Shown here one piece after another: positions 1 through 6,332 of a stretch of DNA of 10,480 nucleotides. The notes under the pieces were generated by a model, which was given only the letters and a program-made list of their open reading frames with translations, did no database searches and was not told where the DNA came from. Within the stretch, counting starts at the first letter, position 1, and each line of letters starts with the position of its first letter. Source of the stretch: Ruminococcaceae bacterium UBA1320 (GTDB lineage: Bacteria; Bacillota; Clostridia; Oscillospirales; Ethanoligenentaceae); NCBI GenBank assembly GCA_002306975.1, contig DBTI01000022.1, positions 1-10,480 on the forward strand. Reading direction: 5' to 3'. Both the position numbers and the translations under genes were made by a program.

Positions 1-109
1 GTATTTTTTTGTTTGCCTGCCGCGCGGCTACGAGAGGTGCGCTACTGTACTAAGCGCCCACTTCGGTGCCCTCCCACAGGGTTGAGGGGCAGAGCCCCCA
101 CGTTTCTTT

Positions 110-200
110 GGTTTCTTTCTGTACGCACAGAAAGGAACCGCCAGTCGCGGCGTAAGCGACAAAGTTGTTATTTGAAGAATATCTTTCAAACGAAAACAGA
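110..200 (+). repeat. Dispersed repeat family R1, copy A
   Basis: This is one of three diverged copies of the same sequence in the window (others at 7204-7291 on the minus strand and 8442-8528 on the plus strand). It opens with a hairpin: 110-122 pairs with 127-139 over 13 positions (one G-T wobble) around a 4-base loop. It continues with CAGTCGCGGCG, then AAGCGACAAAGTT, then TTGAAGAAT and CTTTCAAACGAAAA. Over positions 127-180 I count 5 differences from copy B. The 109 bases before it are GC-rich and repeat-like (for example GGGGCAGAGCCCCC at 86-99) but have no second copy here. No coding content is credible in 1-250. Confidence 0.75.
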
Positions 201-229
201 AAATAAAAACCCACCTTTCCCCCGTTATA

Positions 230-257
230 TTGACAACGTTATTAAATGATGTATGAT
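230..257 (+). promoter_or_regulatory. Probable sigma-A promoter of the CPBP operon
   Basis: A perfect -35 box TTGACA (230-235) is separated by 16 bases from TATGAT (252-257), five of six matches to the -10 consensus. Transcription would start near 264, giving a leader of about 45 bases. That leader contains a small hairpin, CTCAC (281-285) with GTGAG (290-294), which overlaps the GAGGAA ribosome binding site of the next gene. No other promoter of this quality lies in front of the three-gene operon. Confidence 0.65.
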
Positions 258-309
258 ATATTTATTGCACCAAGGGAAATTCTCACATTTGTGAGGAATC
301 CCAGCCGGC

Positions 310-807
310 TTGACAAAGGGGCGATTAAGTTTGGGCAGAGATTCAAAAGCCTCGGTTTTTTGGCGTTGTTTTATCCATTTGTTTTTTTTCCTTTTTGTTG
401 TTATCGTTATACCCGCTTATGAAATTTCAAAGTTGCTTGACAGCCCGTACTGTTTGAAGATAGGTCTTGTCTGTGTTGCTGTTATTTGCATTGCCTGTTC
501 TTTGATATCGATATATTTGGCTGAAAATTATTATGACTGCTCGCTTATCATATTGCTTGATGATATAAAAACAGTTCAAAGCGAGATTGATTTCTGCCTT
601 GAAAAGATAAATTATAAAAAGGTTGGAAAATCGGGTAATACGGTTTTGTTTTATTCAAAAAGTTTTAGATTTGCCCGCGGCACGGTGAAAGTTGAAATAA
701 ATGATGGCTGCGCGGTGCTGCACGGGCCGAAAAATCCGGTAAACTGCGTAGCGGCGGTTTTCGATAATTGTTATAACTGGAGTGATAAAAATCAAAGAAA
801 ACACTGA
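310..807 (+). CDS. Unknown two-helix membrane protein, first gene of CPBP operon
   Basis: I do not recognise this 165-residue protein. It has two hydrophobic segments (about residues 18-37 and 50-70), then a soluble part of about 95 residues that begins with an acidic, helix-like stretch (LIILLDDIK, residues 79-87) and ends in beta-type sequence. The start is uncertain. TTG at 310 has GAGGAA about 12 bases upstream, which is rather far. The in-frame TTG at 331 has AAAGGGG nine bases upstream and may be the better start, removing seven residues. The gene overlaps the open frame of the next gene by 26 bases, so the two are probably translated together. A role connected with the neighbouring CPBP protease, as partner, regulator or substrate, is inference from position only. 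Confidence 0.7.
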   Translation: MTKGRLSLGRDSKASVFWRCFIHLFFFLFVVIVIPAYEISKLLDSPYCLKIGLVCVAVICIACSLISIYLAENYYDCSLIILLDDIKTVQSEIDFCLEKINYKKVGKSGNTVLFYSKSFRFARGTVKVEINDGCAVLHGPKNPVNCVAAVFDNCYNWSDKNQRKH

Positions 808-1780
808 GCTGGGCGGTGCGCGCCGCCACATGAATTACATCGGATTTTCACTGATTGGGCTTTTGCTGTTACAACTTTCAGTCTCGTTTTGTGTTTATTA
901 CATTATGGCAAAAAGCACAGGTGCGCAGGTCGGTTTTTATGGCTTTACGGTGGACGGTTATTATAAAACAATGGTGGATATAAGAAAAGCGATAGGCGGC
1001 AGCGCGTATATAGAATCGTTACCACTCTTGTTTGCAACATTAATCGGAAACATTGTTCCGTTTTTATTCTGTGTCCGTGGGGTAGATGTTGGTATAACAC
1101 AGCTTTTTTCCCGCCCAAAGGTTTCGGGCGGGACTTCGGCAATTTACGGAGTCATTGGGCTGGGCGGAAGCCTTGTTGCGGGGATCGTAATCAACATTAT
1201 TTCTTTATTGCTCCGTTTAGTTAATCTTAAAATGACAACTCCGGATTTGAATATTCCGTGGCAGTCACCATTAAGCGCTGCTTTGATGATAATCACGGCG
1301 GTTGTCATAGCTCCGCTTACCGAAGAATTTATTTGCCGTGGCATTATATTAACCGTATTCAGGCGTTATGGTGACGTTTTCGCGGTTGTGGCGTCTTCTC
1401 TTGTATGGGCGCTGCTGCACGGCAACTTCATTCAGGGCGTGCCCGTGTTTGTAATGGGGCTGTTTTTCGGAATGCTTGCCGTCAAATCCGGCTCAATTCT
1501 GCCGACGATAATCCTGCATGCGTTAAATAACGCGCTTTCACTTATAGAATCCACTGTAATAAAGCAAAACTCTATGCCGATCAGCCTTAGTGTTTCTATA
1601 TTTAACCTCTCGATCATCGCTGCCGCCTTTGCGCTTTTCATTGCATATTACAAAAAGATTAAGAATGTGAAGCGCGGGGAAAGCAAAAGCGGATTTAAGG
1701 TATTTTTCACTTGTGTGCCTGTTTTGATCGCTATAATATTTTGCGTTGCCATTACTGTTTTGTCAGTTCAGCGGGTATGA
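782..1780 (+). CDS. CPBP family intramembrane glutamic endopeptidase
   Basis: This 332-residue polytopic membrane protein carries the three signature motifs of the CPBP (CAAX protease and bacteriocin-processing; Abi/Rce1) family. They are EExxxR with E181, E182 and R186 in TEEFICRG; the motif ending in H213 (LVWALLHGN); and H246 followed by N250 in HALNN. These residues form the glutamate-based active site within the membrane. Hydrophobic helices flank the core, and a last helix lies near residues 305-328. Known family roles include CAAX-type processing, bacteriocin self-immunity and peptide-signal maturation; the substrate here is unknown. GTG at 782 overlaps the preceding gene by 26 bases but has no properly spaced ribosome site. 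ATG at 830 is an alternative start that leaves the membrane domain intact. The gene lies 17 bases before the third operon gene. Confidence 0.9.
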   Translation: MIKIKENTELGGARRHMNYIGFSLIGLLLLQLSVSFCVYYIMAKSTGAQVGFYGFTVDGYYKTMVDIRKAIGGSAYIESLPLLFATLIGNIVPFLFCVRGVDVGITQLFSRPKVSGGTSAIYGVIGLGGSLVAGIVINIISLLLRLVNLKMTTPDLNIPWQSPLSAALMIITAVVIAPLTEEFICRGIILTVFRRYGDVFAVVASSLVWALLHGNFIQGVPVFVMGLFFGMLAVKSGSILPTIILHALNNALSLIESTVIKQNSMPISLSVSIFNLSIIAAAFALFIAYYKKIKNVKRGESKSGFKVFFTCVPVLIAIIFCVAITVLSVQRV

Positions 1781-1797
1781 GATAAGGGGGAAGTATT

Positions 1798-2433
1798 GTG
1801 GATATGAACAGGTTGAACGGAAAAACGTTTAAAGCGGCAGTTTATCTTTTTCCATTCTTTTTAATGCTGTGCGCTTGCGTTAATTTTATTTTGATTTATT
1901 CGCACACCTTGCAGCCGTCTTCTTATATTCTGTTTATTACTTTTCATTTGCTATTCTTATTATCTCTTGCGACAGTCTGCGGCAACCTTACGATTGAACT
2001 TGCACTGATTATTTTTGAAGATATAAAAAAATCTTCGCTCAAAAAACTGCTTTACTCCGACCGCAGGTTTCTTCCGATAAGGCCGGCTGTGTTTATTGCG
2101 GTATTTATAGTTTTGTATGTCTTTCTACTACGATTTGTAGCAGGGTTTAACCAATTAGAGATTTTAATTTTCTTTGTTCCTACTGTTGCGATTTTCATGA
2201 ACGCTCCGCATTTTATTTCGGGGCGGGTGAGGTTTATAAACGGCAGATATGTTTTTTATAAAGGCAGCCTTAACGCGATCTTTTCCTATCAATTTGATGA
2301 AAAGGGCACGCTTGTTTTTATTACCGACGACGGCAGTCAGTTAAGATCCGGTGCAACGGCGGCCGACACTGATTTTAAGGCGCTGGAAGCGGAATTTTTT
2401 AAAAACGGACTTAATTTCAGCGGCAAAAAATAA
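1798..2433 (+). CDS. Unknown four-helix membrane protein, third gene of CPBP operon
   Basis: This 211-residue protein has two pairs of hydrophobic segments (about residues 13-34, 42-60, 96-114 and 120-136) separated by a charged loop. A C-terminal soluble domain of about 70 residues has the strand-rich pattern FINGRYVFYKG, then FDEKGTLVFITDDGSQLR, then a terminal helix. That pattern is reminiscent of bacterial PH-like domains at the end of small membrane proteins (DUF5673 type), but this is a resemblance I could not test. GTG at 1798 is chosen because AAGGGGG (1784-1790) lies seven bases upstream; ATG at 1804 is further away. After the first helix pair both this protein and the first operon protein have an LII-acidic-DIK stretch, so they may be distantly related. 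The gene ends 20 bases before a strong terminator, so it closes the operon. Confidence 0.75.
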   Translation: MDMNRLNGKTFKAAVYLFPFFLMLCACVNFILIYSHTLQPSSYILFITFHLLFLLSLATVCGNLTIELALIIFEDIKKSSLKKLLYSDRRFLPIRPAVFIAVFIVLYVFLLRFVAGFNQLEILIFFVPTVAIFMNAPHFISGRVRFINGRYVFYKGSLNAIFSYQFDEKGTLVFITDDGSQLRSGATAADTDFKALEAEFFKNGLNFSGKK

Positions 2434-2453
2434 TTAAAGCACAATTAATAAAG

Positions 2454-2498
2454 AGCCTGGGAGCAGCGTATTTTGAGCTGCTCCCAGGCTTCTTTTTT
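2454..2498 (+). terminator. Rho-independent terminator of the CPBP operon
   Basis: A perfect 14-bp stem, AGCCTGGGAGCAGC (2454-2467) with its complement (2477-2490), encloses a 9-base loop and is followed by a T-rich tract (2491-2498, TCTTTTTT). It lies 20 bases after the stop codon of the third gene. Confidence 0.95.
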
Positions 2499-2502
2499 AC
2501 AT

Positions 2503-2594
2503 TATAGCAGATTTATTAATTGTAAAGAATCATTGTATCCCCGCCGAAGGCGGAGATACAATTTTGACTTTGTACATTAAGTAAATCTGCTATA
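2503..2594. repeat. Palindromic MITE-like element P, copy 1
   Basis: The 92-bp segment is almost entirely self-complementary. Perfect 13-bp ends TATAGCAGATTTA (2503-2515) and TAAATCTGCTATA (2582-2594) continue with one or two gaps for about 25 bp. The centre is a nested hairpin: ATTGTATC (2532-2539), a C, CCGCC, loop GAA, GGCGG, an A, GATACAAT (2555-2562). It encodes nothing. Three related elements lie at about 3747-3830, 5840-5952 and 6333-6415. The rest of the gap up to the next gene (2595-2696) shows nothing further beyond a ribosome binding site. Confidence 0.8.
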
Positions 2595-2696
2595 GAAACA
2601 ATGGCATAATCAGTTTGATTTTGCAAACTCTATAAATGGGCGCAAATGTCCTTTAGAATAGTTACACGGAAATTGTGTAATAGTGAGGTGCAGTTG

Positions 2697-3374
2697 ATGG
2701 GCATTGCTTTTGTGCGTACGATTATTCTGTATATTTTTGTAGTAGCCGCGGTAAGACTGATGGGAAAAAGGCAGATAGGCGAGCTTCAGCCGTCAGAGCT
2801 TGTTGTGGCGGTATTAATATCAGAGCTTGCCGCAATACCGATGCAAGAAACAGGGATCCCGCTTGTAAGCGGAATTATTCCCATACTTACGCTTATTGCA
2901 TGCGAAATAATACTTTCCGCCATCACGCTGTCAAGCGTCAAACTGCGCCATTTTGTAACGGGCAAACCAAGTATGCTCATTAGAAACGGCGTAATCGATC
3001 AGGAGGAGATGAAACGCCTGCGGTTTACACTCGATGACCTAATGGAAGAAATCCGGCTTTGCGGTTATATGAGTATTGATGAGATAGCGTTTGCTGTACT
3101 TGAAACCAACGGCAAGCTCAGCGTTTTTCCAAACAGCCAAAACAAACCCGTCACGGCAAGCATGATGAAGCTGAAAGAGCAGGATGGAGGGCTGCCGGTG
3201 ACGCTGATCTGCGATGGAATGTTATCGCTTCCCTCACTTTCACATGCGGGCAAGGATATGGCATGGATTCAAAAGACATTGTCAAAACAAAAACTTGCAC
3301 CGCAGGATGTTTTTTTGATGACTGTTGACAGTCTTGGAAAAACGATAATTGTTCCAAAGGAGAAAAAACCGTGA
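2697..3374 (+). CDS. DUF421 domain membrane protein (YetF-like)
   Basis: The 225-residue protein is a clear member of the DUF421/YetF family: an N-terminal membrane region of three helices (about residues 3-19, 34-50 and 56-78) and a cytosolic domain. Family hallmarks are RLMGKRQIGELQPSELV after the first helix, then AAIPMQETGIPL, then the cytosolic DUF421 pattern with RFTLDDLMEEIR and DEIAFAVLETNGKLSV. The biochemical role of the family is poorly defined; in spore formers its members are common, often next to DUF4363 genes as here. ATG at 2697 is preferred over the upstream in-frame codon at 2646 because GAGGTG (2684-2689) lies seven bases before it and homologues begin at about this residue. 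The stop overlaps the next start as GTGA. Confidence 0.88.
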   Translation: MGIAFVRTIILYIFVVAAVRLMGKRQIGELQPSELVVAVLISELAAIPMQETGIPLVSGIIPILTLIACEIILSAITLSSVKLRHFVTGKPSMLIRNGVIDQEEMKRLRFTLDDLMEEIRLCGYMSIDEIAFAVLETNGKLSVFPNSQNKPVTASMMKLKEQDGGLPVTLICDGMLSLPSLSHAGKDMAWIQKTLSKQKLAPQDVFLMTVDSLGKTIIVPKEKKP

Positions 3375-3751
3375 AAAAGATAGTGATGGCTATTGCAATT
3401 TTGATTATTATGCCTGCCCTGATCGGGATAAGCCATATATATTTAAATAAAGCCTCAACAGAAATGGCGCAGAAATTGAGTGTGGCGGAGGACAGCGCGA
3501 GAAAAGGAGATATTTCATTATCATTAAAGCAGCTCAACGAGTTTTCAAAGGATTGGGATTTTAACAAGAAAATTTTTGCGACGTTTATCCGTCACGCGGA
3601 GCTTGATCTCGCCAATCAATCTTCCGCGAAGCTTATACCATATTTGCAGGATGATAATAAAAGCAATTTTTATGGAGAGTGTGAAACATTAAAAATGCAG
3701 ATTAACCACATTGCAGACACGGAACGTTTTTCCGTAGATAATATTCTATAG
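3371..3751 (+). CDS. DUF4363 family protein
   Basis: The 126-residue protein has one N-terminal membrane anchor or uncleaved signal (about residues 4-24) and a helical extracytoplasmic domain. The pattern fits DUF4363: paired amphipathic helices with ARKGDISLSLKQLNEFSKDW, then a histidine-containing helix (FIRHAELDLA), ending in FSVDNIL. Its function is unknown. The GTG start overlaps the stop of the DUF421 gene by four bases (GTGA), and AAAGGAG (3357-3363) lies just upstream, so the pair is translationally coupled. DUF421 and DUF4363 genes occur together in many Clostridia, which supports a shared membrane role. The last codon and TAG stop lie in CTATAG, which coincides with the left end of palindromic element copy 2. 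Confidence 0.8.
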   Translation: MKKIVMAIAILIIMPALIGISHIYLNKASTEMAQKLSVAEDSARKGDISLSLKQLNEFSKDWDFNKKIFATFIRHAELDLANQSSAKLIPYLQDDNKSNFYGECETLKMQINHIADTERFSVDNIL

Positions 3752-3830
3752 GGCTTGTTTGAAGACTTTCTCACCGCCGGGGCGGAGAGAAATAACAAAA
3801 CTATACCGATTTGGTTTTGTGATTTCTACA
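3747..3830. repeat. Palindromic MITE-like element P, copy 2
   Basis: The core hairpin is TTTCTC (3767-3772), A, CCGCC, then GGCGG, A, GAGAAA (3787-3792). Read on the minus strand from 3830, the outer arm (TGTAGAAATCACAAAACC, continuing to the core) aligns almost without gaps with the same arm of copy 3 read from about 5952 (TATAGCAATTACAAAATC), at roughly three quarters identity by eye. The left arm is eroded and begins in the TATAG that also provides the stop codon of the DUF4363 gene. It encodes nothing. Confidence 0.65.
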
Positions 3831-3844
3831 ATTAATGAAATATT

Positions 3845-3877
3845 AAAAGAAAAAACCACAGACTGCCTTGTCTGCGG
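3845..3877 (-). terminator. Rho-independent terminator downstream of nrdR
   Basis: On the minus strand an 8-bp stem (3877-3870 with 3863-3856, CCGCAGAC with GTCTGTGG, one G-U pair) and a 6-base loop are followed by a run of T (plus-strand A at 3850-3855). It lies 23 bases after the nrdR stop. On the plus strand it is also followed by CTTTTC, so it may weakly terminate the DUF421-DUF4363 transcript as well. Confidence 0.8.
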
Positions 3878-3899
3878 CTTTTCAAATCAATCATTTTCT

Positions 3900-4370
3900 T
3901 TATGAGGTCTGATTATTATTTTCGTGTAAAAGCTTTGTTAATTCATCCATGAAGGTGTTGATATCCCTGAATTGCCTGTAAACAGAGGCAAACCGAACAT
4001 AAGCAACTTCATCAATATCCTTAAGCTTATCCATGGTAAGTTCTCCGATTTTGTTAGAAGTTATCTCTCGTTCAAGGGAATTTTGGAGGCTTGTTTCTAT
4101 GCTGTCAACTGCCAATTCAAGTTCTTCAATTGACACGGGTCTTTTTTCGCAAGCCCTAAGCATACCATTGAGCAGTTTTTGACGGTCAAATGCCTGTCTT
4201 GATTTGTCCTTTTTAATTACAATAAGCGGGAGACTTTCTATTATTTCATAGGTTGTAAACCGCTTTTGGCATTTAATACATTCACGTCTGCGCCTGATGC
4301 GATCCCCATCATCTGTGGGACGTGAATCAATAACCTTGCTTTCCTCGAAACCGCAAAATGGACATTTCAT
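3900..4370 (-). CDS. nrdR: Transcriptional repressor NrdR
   Basis: The protein is 156 residues, the usual length of NrdR, which represses ribonucleotide reductase genes in response to ATP/dATP. The N-terminal zinc ribbon has C3, C6, C31 and C34 (MKCPFCGFEESKVIDSR and RRECIKCQKRFTTYE). Next comes the ATP-cone domain with VIKKDKSRQAFDRQKLLNGMLRACEKRPV and the conserved YVRFASVYRQFRDI segment near the end. The start is certain: ATG at 4370 has GGAGG on the minus strand about eight bases before it. The gene follows a small DUF6514-like gene by 50 bases in the same direction and probably shares its transcript. A terminator follows at 3877-3845. No ribonucleotide reductase gene is in the window. 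Confidence 0.97.
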   Translation of the reverse strand: MKCPFCGFEESKVIDSRPTDDGDRIRRRRECIKCQKRFTTYEIIESLPLIVIKKDKSRQAFDRQKLLNGMLRACEKRPVSIEELELAVDSIETSLQNSLEREITSNKIGELTMDKLKDIDEVAYVRFASVYRQFRDINTFMDELTKLLHENNNQTS

Positions 4371-4420
4371 AATTAGCCTCCAATTTTTGCATTAAATAGG
4401 TTGCTCTGTTGTAGGTTGAG

Positions 4421-4720
4421 TTACAGCTGTGCAGCTATACAATCTTCCACCACATCTTTTAATGACGTTGGTGTGACAAGATTTTTAGCGAAAAGCTGTA
4501 ACAAACGCATTACAGTTTCTTTAGTAGGGGACACATCATCAACTTTTGAACTGCTGGAACATTTCCCGTCAATGCTCAAATGAACGCTAATACCGTAAGA
4601 AGGTTTACCCTGCGCGCCGTCCGTGAGGCTGATGCCGTCTGTTACGAAGTAATCAATTGTTAATTCCCTGTTGTCTTCATCCAATGTGGTCCTACTGATT
4701 ACCGGTTCGTTAACACCCAT
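4421..4720 (-). CDS. DUF6514-like small protein upstream of nrdR
   Basis: The 99-residue soluble protein has no membrane segment. It starts with beta-type sequence (ELTIDYFVTDGISL), has a middle YGISVHLSIDGK strand region, and ends with a helix-rich segment, VMRLLQLFAKNLVTPTSLKDVVEDCIA. This arrangement (strand, S-YGI strand, then a helix with a V-T-P-x-x-L-x-D-V-x-E/D-D ending) matches what I recall of DUF6514, a family of unknown function in Clostridia. The family assignment is tentative; the gene itself is well supported. On the minus strand AGGGGGAAG lies about eight bases before the ATG at 4720. It precedes nrdR by 50 bases and probably forms an operon with it. Confidence 0.7.
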   Translation of the reverse strand: MGVNEPVISRTTLDEDNRELTIDYFVTDGISLTDGAQGKPSYGISVHLSIDGKCSSSSKVDDVSPTKETVMRLLQLFAKNLVTPTSLKDVVEDCIAAQL

Positions 4721-5046
4721 TCTTTAGACTTCCCCCTATAAAATTTGTTCTTCTTTACAGTTTCAAAAACACCCCTGACCTATGATATGGCGGCACGCAC
4801 AGCAAGGGTGACCGTCGAAAATTACCTGTGACAGTAAAATTCAACAAACATTTAACTAAATATAAGGTAGAAACAGTAAAGACTATACACATATTATAAT
4901 GTATCAAAAAGAGGAAATAAAGGGGGTTGCCGGATATTTGATTATCAAAATATACCAATATTTTAACTATATTATGTGATAATTCATAATATGGAACTAC
5001 ATATTGTAGATAAGATGTAAATAATAGGAAAAAATGTAGAAAATAG
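4721..5046. other. AT-rich intergenic region between two minus-strand genes
   Basis: No credible gene lies here. Apart from the NrdR-box-like pair it contains a perfect 8-bp inverted repeat, ATATTATG (4969-4976) and CATAATAT (4985-4992), around an 8-base spacer. It also contains several TGTAGA or TGTAAA words between 5002 and 5040. I see no convincing terminator for the sugar isomerase gene, so read-through into the nrdR operon cannot be excluded. Confidence 0.5.
4855..4902 (-). promoter_or_regulatory. Candidate promoter with paired NrdR-box-like sites
   Basis: Two AT-rich sites lie 32 bases apart: ACACATATTATAATGT (4887-4902), about 12 of 16 matches to my recalled NrdR-box consensus, and a weaker one, ACTAAATATAAGGTAG (4855-4870), about 10 of 16. 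Tandem NrdR boxes about three helical turns apart are typical of NrdR-controlled promoters. A perfect minus-strand TATAAT (4898-4893) lies inside the first site, with a weak -35. It would leave a leader of about 170 bases before the DUF6514-like gene. The background is AT-rich, so chance matches are possible. Confidence 0.3.
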
Positions 5047-5829
5047 TTATGTTTTGAGTTTTGTTAAAATGTGATTTTTGGAAGACACTAGCTCAGAATA
5101 TTCTTTAAATCCGCTATTGTATATTTCTATAATGAGCGGCCCTGTGTAGCAATATTTGCGAAGCTTTAAAATTAAAGAAGAAAGATCAAAGCTACCCGAG
5201 CCGGGCAGCAGGCAATCGCTTTGTTCCGAACTGTCGCTTAGATGAACACAAGCAATATTTTCGCCCATTGCGTCGCACATATCAAGCGGGGAAACACCGG
5301 CACGAAGCGCCTGCTTTATATCAAGCACGAATTTTATGTTGTTCCCAAGCAACTTTTTCATTGTCGAAACAGACTCTAGCGTTGCGCTTCTGCACCGTGA
5401 AACATTCTCTTGAGCAAGGATCACGCCATCGCGCTTTGCCACATCAGACAGTGCCGCGAAACGGTCGCAGAAATCTTCAACAGAAAGATTCCCATCTTTG
5501 CGGTCACCGTGAAACACAACGACTTTTGCACCAAGCTGCGCCGCTTTTTCAAAATATCGCGCGTACTGTGCAACAGAATCCCTAAAACGGCGGGGATAGT
5601 TCGAAAAAAACATAAAGGGTTCAAGACCGGATGTGTAAAGATGTACAGAATAAACATGAGCATCGTGTGGCTTCAATAAATTTTCAATTTCTTTTATAAA
5701 CTCGCCGGAAAATTCGCTTTCACAATTTGTAAAAATTTCAAACTGCCTGAAGCCCAGATCCAACAGTTTTGCCAGGGATTTTTCAGTTTCAAGCGGATAA
5801 AGGCACGCCGTTGATATTGCACAGTCCAT
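5047..5829 (-). CDS. Sugar phosphate isomerase/epimerase, TIM barrel
   Basis: The 260-residue protein is a complete AP_endonuc_2/xylose-isomerase-like TIM barrel, a family that isomerises or epimerises sugars and related polyols in the cytoplasm using divalent metals. Likely metal ligands sit at the barrel strand ends: E141 (AQENVSR), D170 (FVLDIKQ), H196 (CVHLSDS) and E235 (IIEIYN), with H107 (VVFHGD) and H63 (SVHLY) near the substrate site. All are in the expected order. The substrate cannot be told from the sequence, and no sugar transport or kinase genes are nearby. ATG at 5829 is supported by AGGAGG on the minus strand about six bases upstream. A palindromic element abuts that ribosome site, so the gene is likely transcribed from beyond or within it. 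Confidence 0.88.
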   Translation of the reverse strand: MDCAISTACLYPLETEKSLAKLLDLGFRQFEIFTNCESEFSGEFIKEIENLLKPHDAHVYSVHLYTSGLEPFMFFSNYPRRFRDSVAQYARYFEKAAQLGAKVVVFHGDRKDGNLSVEDFCDRFAALSDVAKRDGVILAQENVSRCRSATLESVSTMKKLLGNNIKFVLDIKQALRAGVSPLDMCDAMGENIACVHLSDSSEQSDCLLPGSGSFDLSSLILKLRKYCYTGPLIIEIYNSGFKEYSELVSSKNHILTKLKT

Positions 5830-5839
5830 GCGAACCTCC

Positions 5840-5952
5840 TATTGCAATTTCAAATGAAAACGGGAAAGCAGGGTATTATCTCGCTCGCCGGAGGCTGTCC
5901 GCTTCGGCGGGAGATAATAAAACCATGCCGCTTTGATTTTGTAATTGCTATA
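5840..5952. repeat. Palindromic MITE-like element P, copy 3
   Basis: The ends are imperfect inverted repeats: TATTGCAATTTCA from 5840 against TATAGCAATTACA read on the minus strand from 5952, continuing to a shared AAA-CGG. The core pairs TATTATCTC (5874-5882) with GAGATAATA (5911-5919) around a GC-rich loop containing a second small CCG/CGG hairpin. The sequence from GGGAAAGCAGG onward, and about 35 bases past the right end to 5986, is closely repeated at 6338-6452 in the same orientation. The left end touches the Shine-Dalgarno sequence of the minus-strand isomerase gene. Confidence 0.75.
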
Positions 5953-6002
5953 AAATAACTTACTGCCATTATTTTAGCATTGTGAAATCGAACAGTCAAT
6001 GT

Positions 6003-6019
6003 TAACATAATATATGTTA
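6003..6019. promoter_or_regulatory. Small palindrome upstream of the 89-residue membrane protein gene
   Basis: TAACATA (6003-6009) and TATGTTA (6013-6019) form a perfect 7-bp inverted repeat with a 3-base centre. The -10-like CATAAT overlaps it at 6006-6011. It could be an operator over the promoter of the gene at 6059, but no good -35 box is visible at 16-18 bases and the AT-rich context weakens the case. Confidence 0.3.
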
Positions 6020-6058
6020 GTGCATACAGGATAAAACTAAAGTTGAAGGAGTTTCGCG

Positions 6059-6328
6059 ATGAATATCATAGGAGCGGTAAAAAATACATTTAAAAATATC
6101 GATAAGCTTTCGATTGCATTCATATACATAGGGCTCGAATTTACCCTGGGTTTGATTGCGGTATCAGTTATTATAACATTGCTTGAAGGACATTTCGGAG
6201 ATTATGTTACTATGATAACAAACGCAAAAGGCGCGTTTGAAGCCGCGATGACCTGTGGCGCGCTCTCTCTTGTCGCTGCTTTTCTTTGTGATGCCGCCGC
6301 AAAAGACAAAGCAAGCAAAGGTTCATAA
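6059..6328 (+). CDS. Small two-helix membrane protein of unknown function
   Basis: The 89-residue protein has two hydrophobic helices (about residues 17-42 and 64-80). The first segment starts after an amphipathic N-terminus (MNIIGAVKNTFKNIDKL), and the lysine-rich C-terminal tail after the second helix is AAKDKASKGS. The glycine- and alanine-rich second helix (AMTCGALSLVAAFLCDAA) could pack against a partner. I do not recognise the family. The start is firm: GAAGGAG (6045-6051) lies seven bases before the ATG. It stands alone, with its own terminator at 6473-6499. Direct copies of a repeat at 5862-5986 and 6338-6452 bracket it. Confidence 0.75.
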   Translation: MNIIGAVKNTFKNIDKLSIAFIYIGLEFTLGLIAVSVIITLLEGHFGDYVTMITNAKGAFEAAMTCGALSLVAAFLCDAAAKDKASKGS

Positions 6329-6332
6329 GCTC

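Noticed and set aside
13..249. A 78-residue arginine-rich reading frame at the left edge
   Set aside because: It runs through repeat R1 copy A and its GC-rich flank, has no ribosome site and no protein-like composition; copy B gives similar spurious frames.
2564..2596. Outward promoter in palindromic copy 1 (TTGACT and TATAGA) driving the DUF421 gene
   Set aside because: The spacing is 21 bases, too long for a normal sigma-A promoter, and other copies do not keep the arrangement.
2646..2696. Upstream start for the DUF421 gene
   Set aside because: The extra 17 residues are not typical of the family and GAGGTG is ideally spaced for the ATG at 2697.
3151..3567. Minus-strand 138-residue frame opposite the DUF421-DUF4363 pair
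   Set aside because: It overlaps two well-supported genes on the other strand and lacks start signals.
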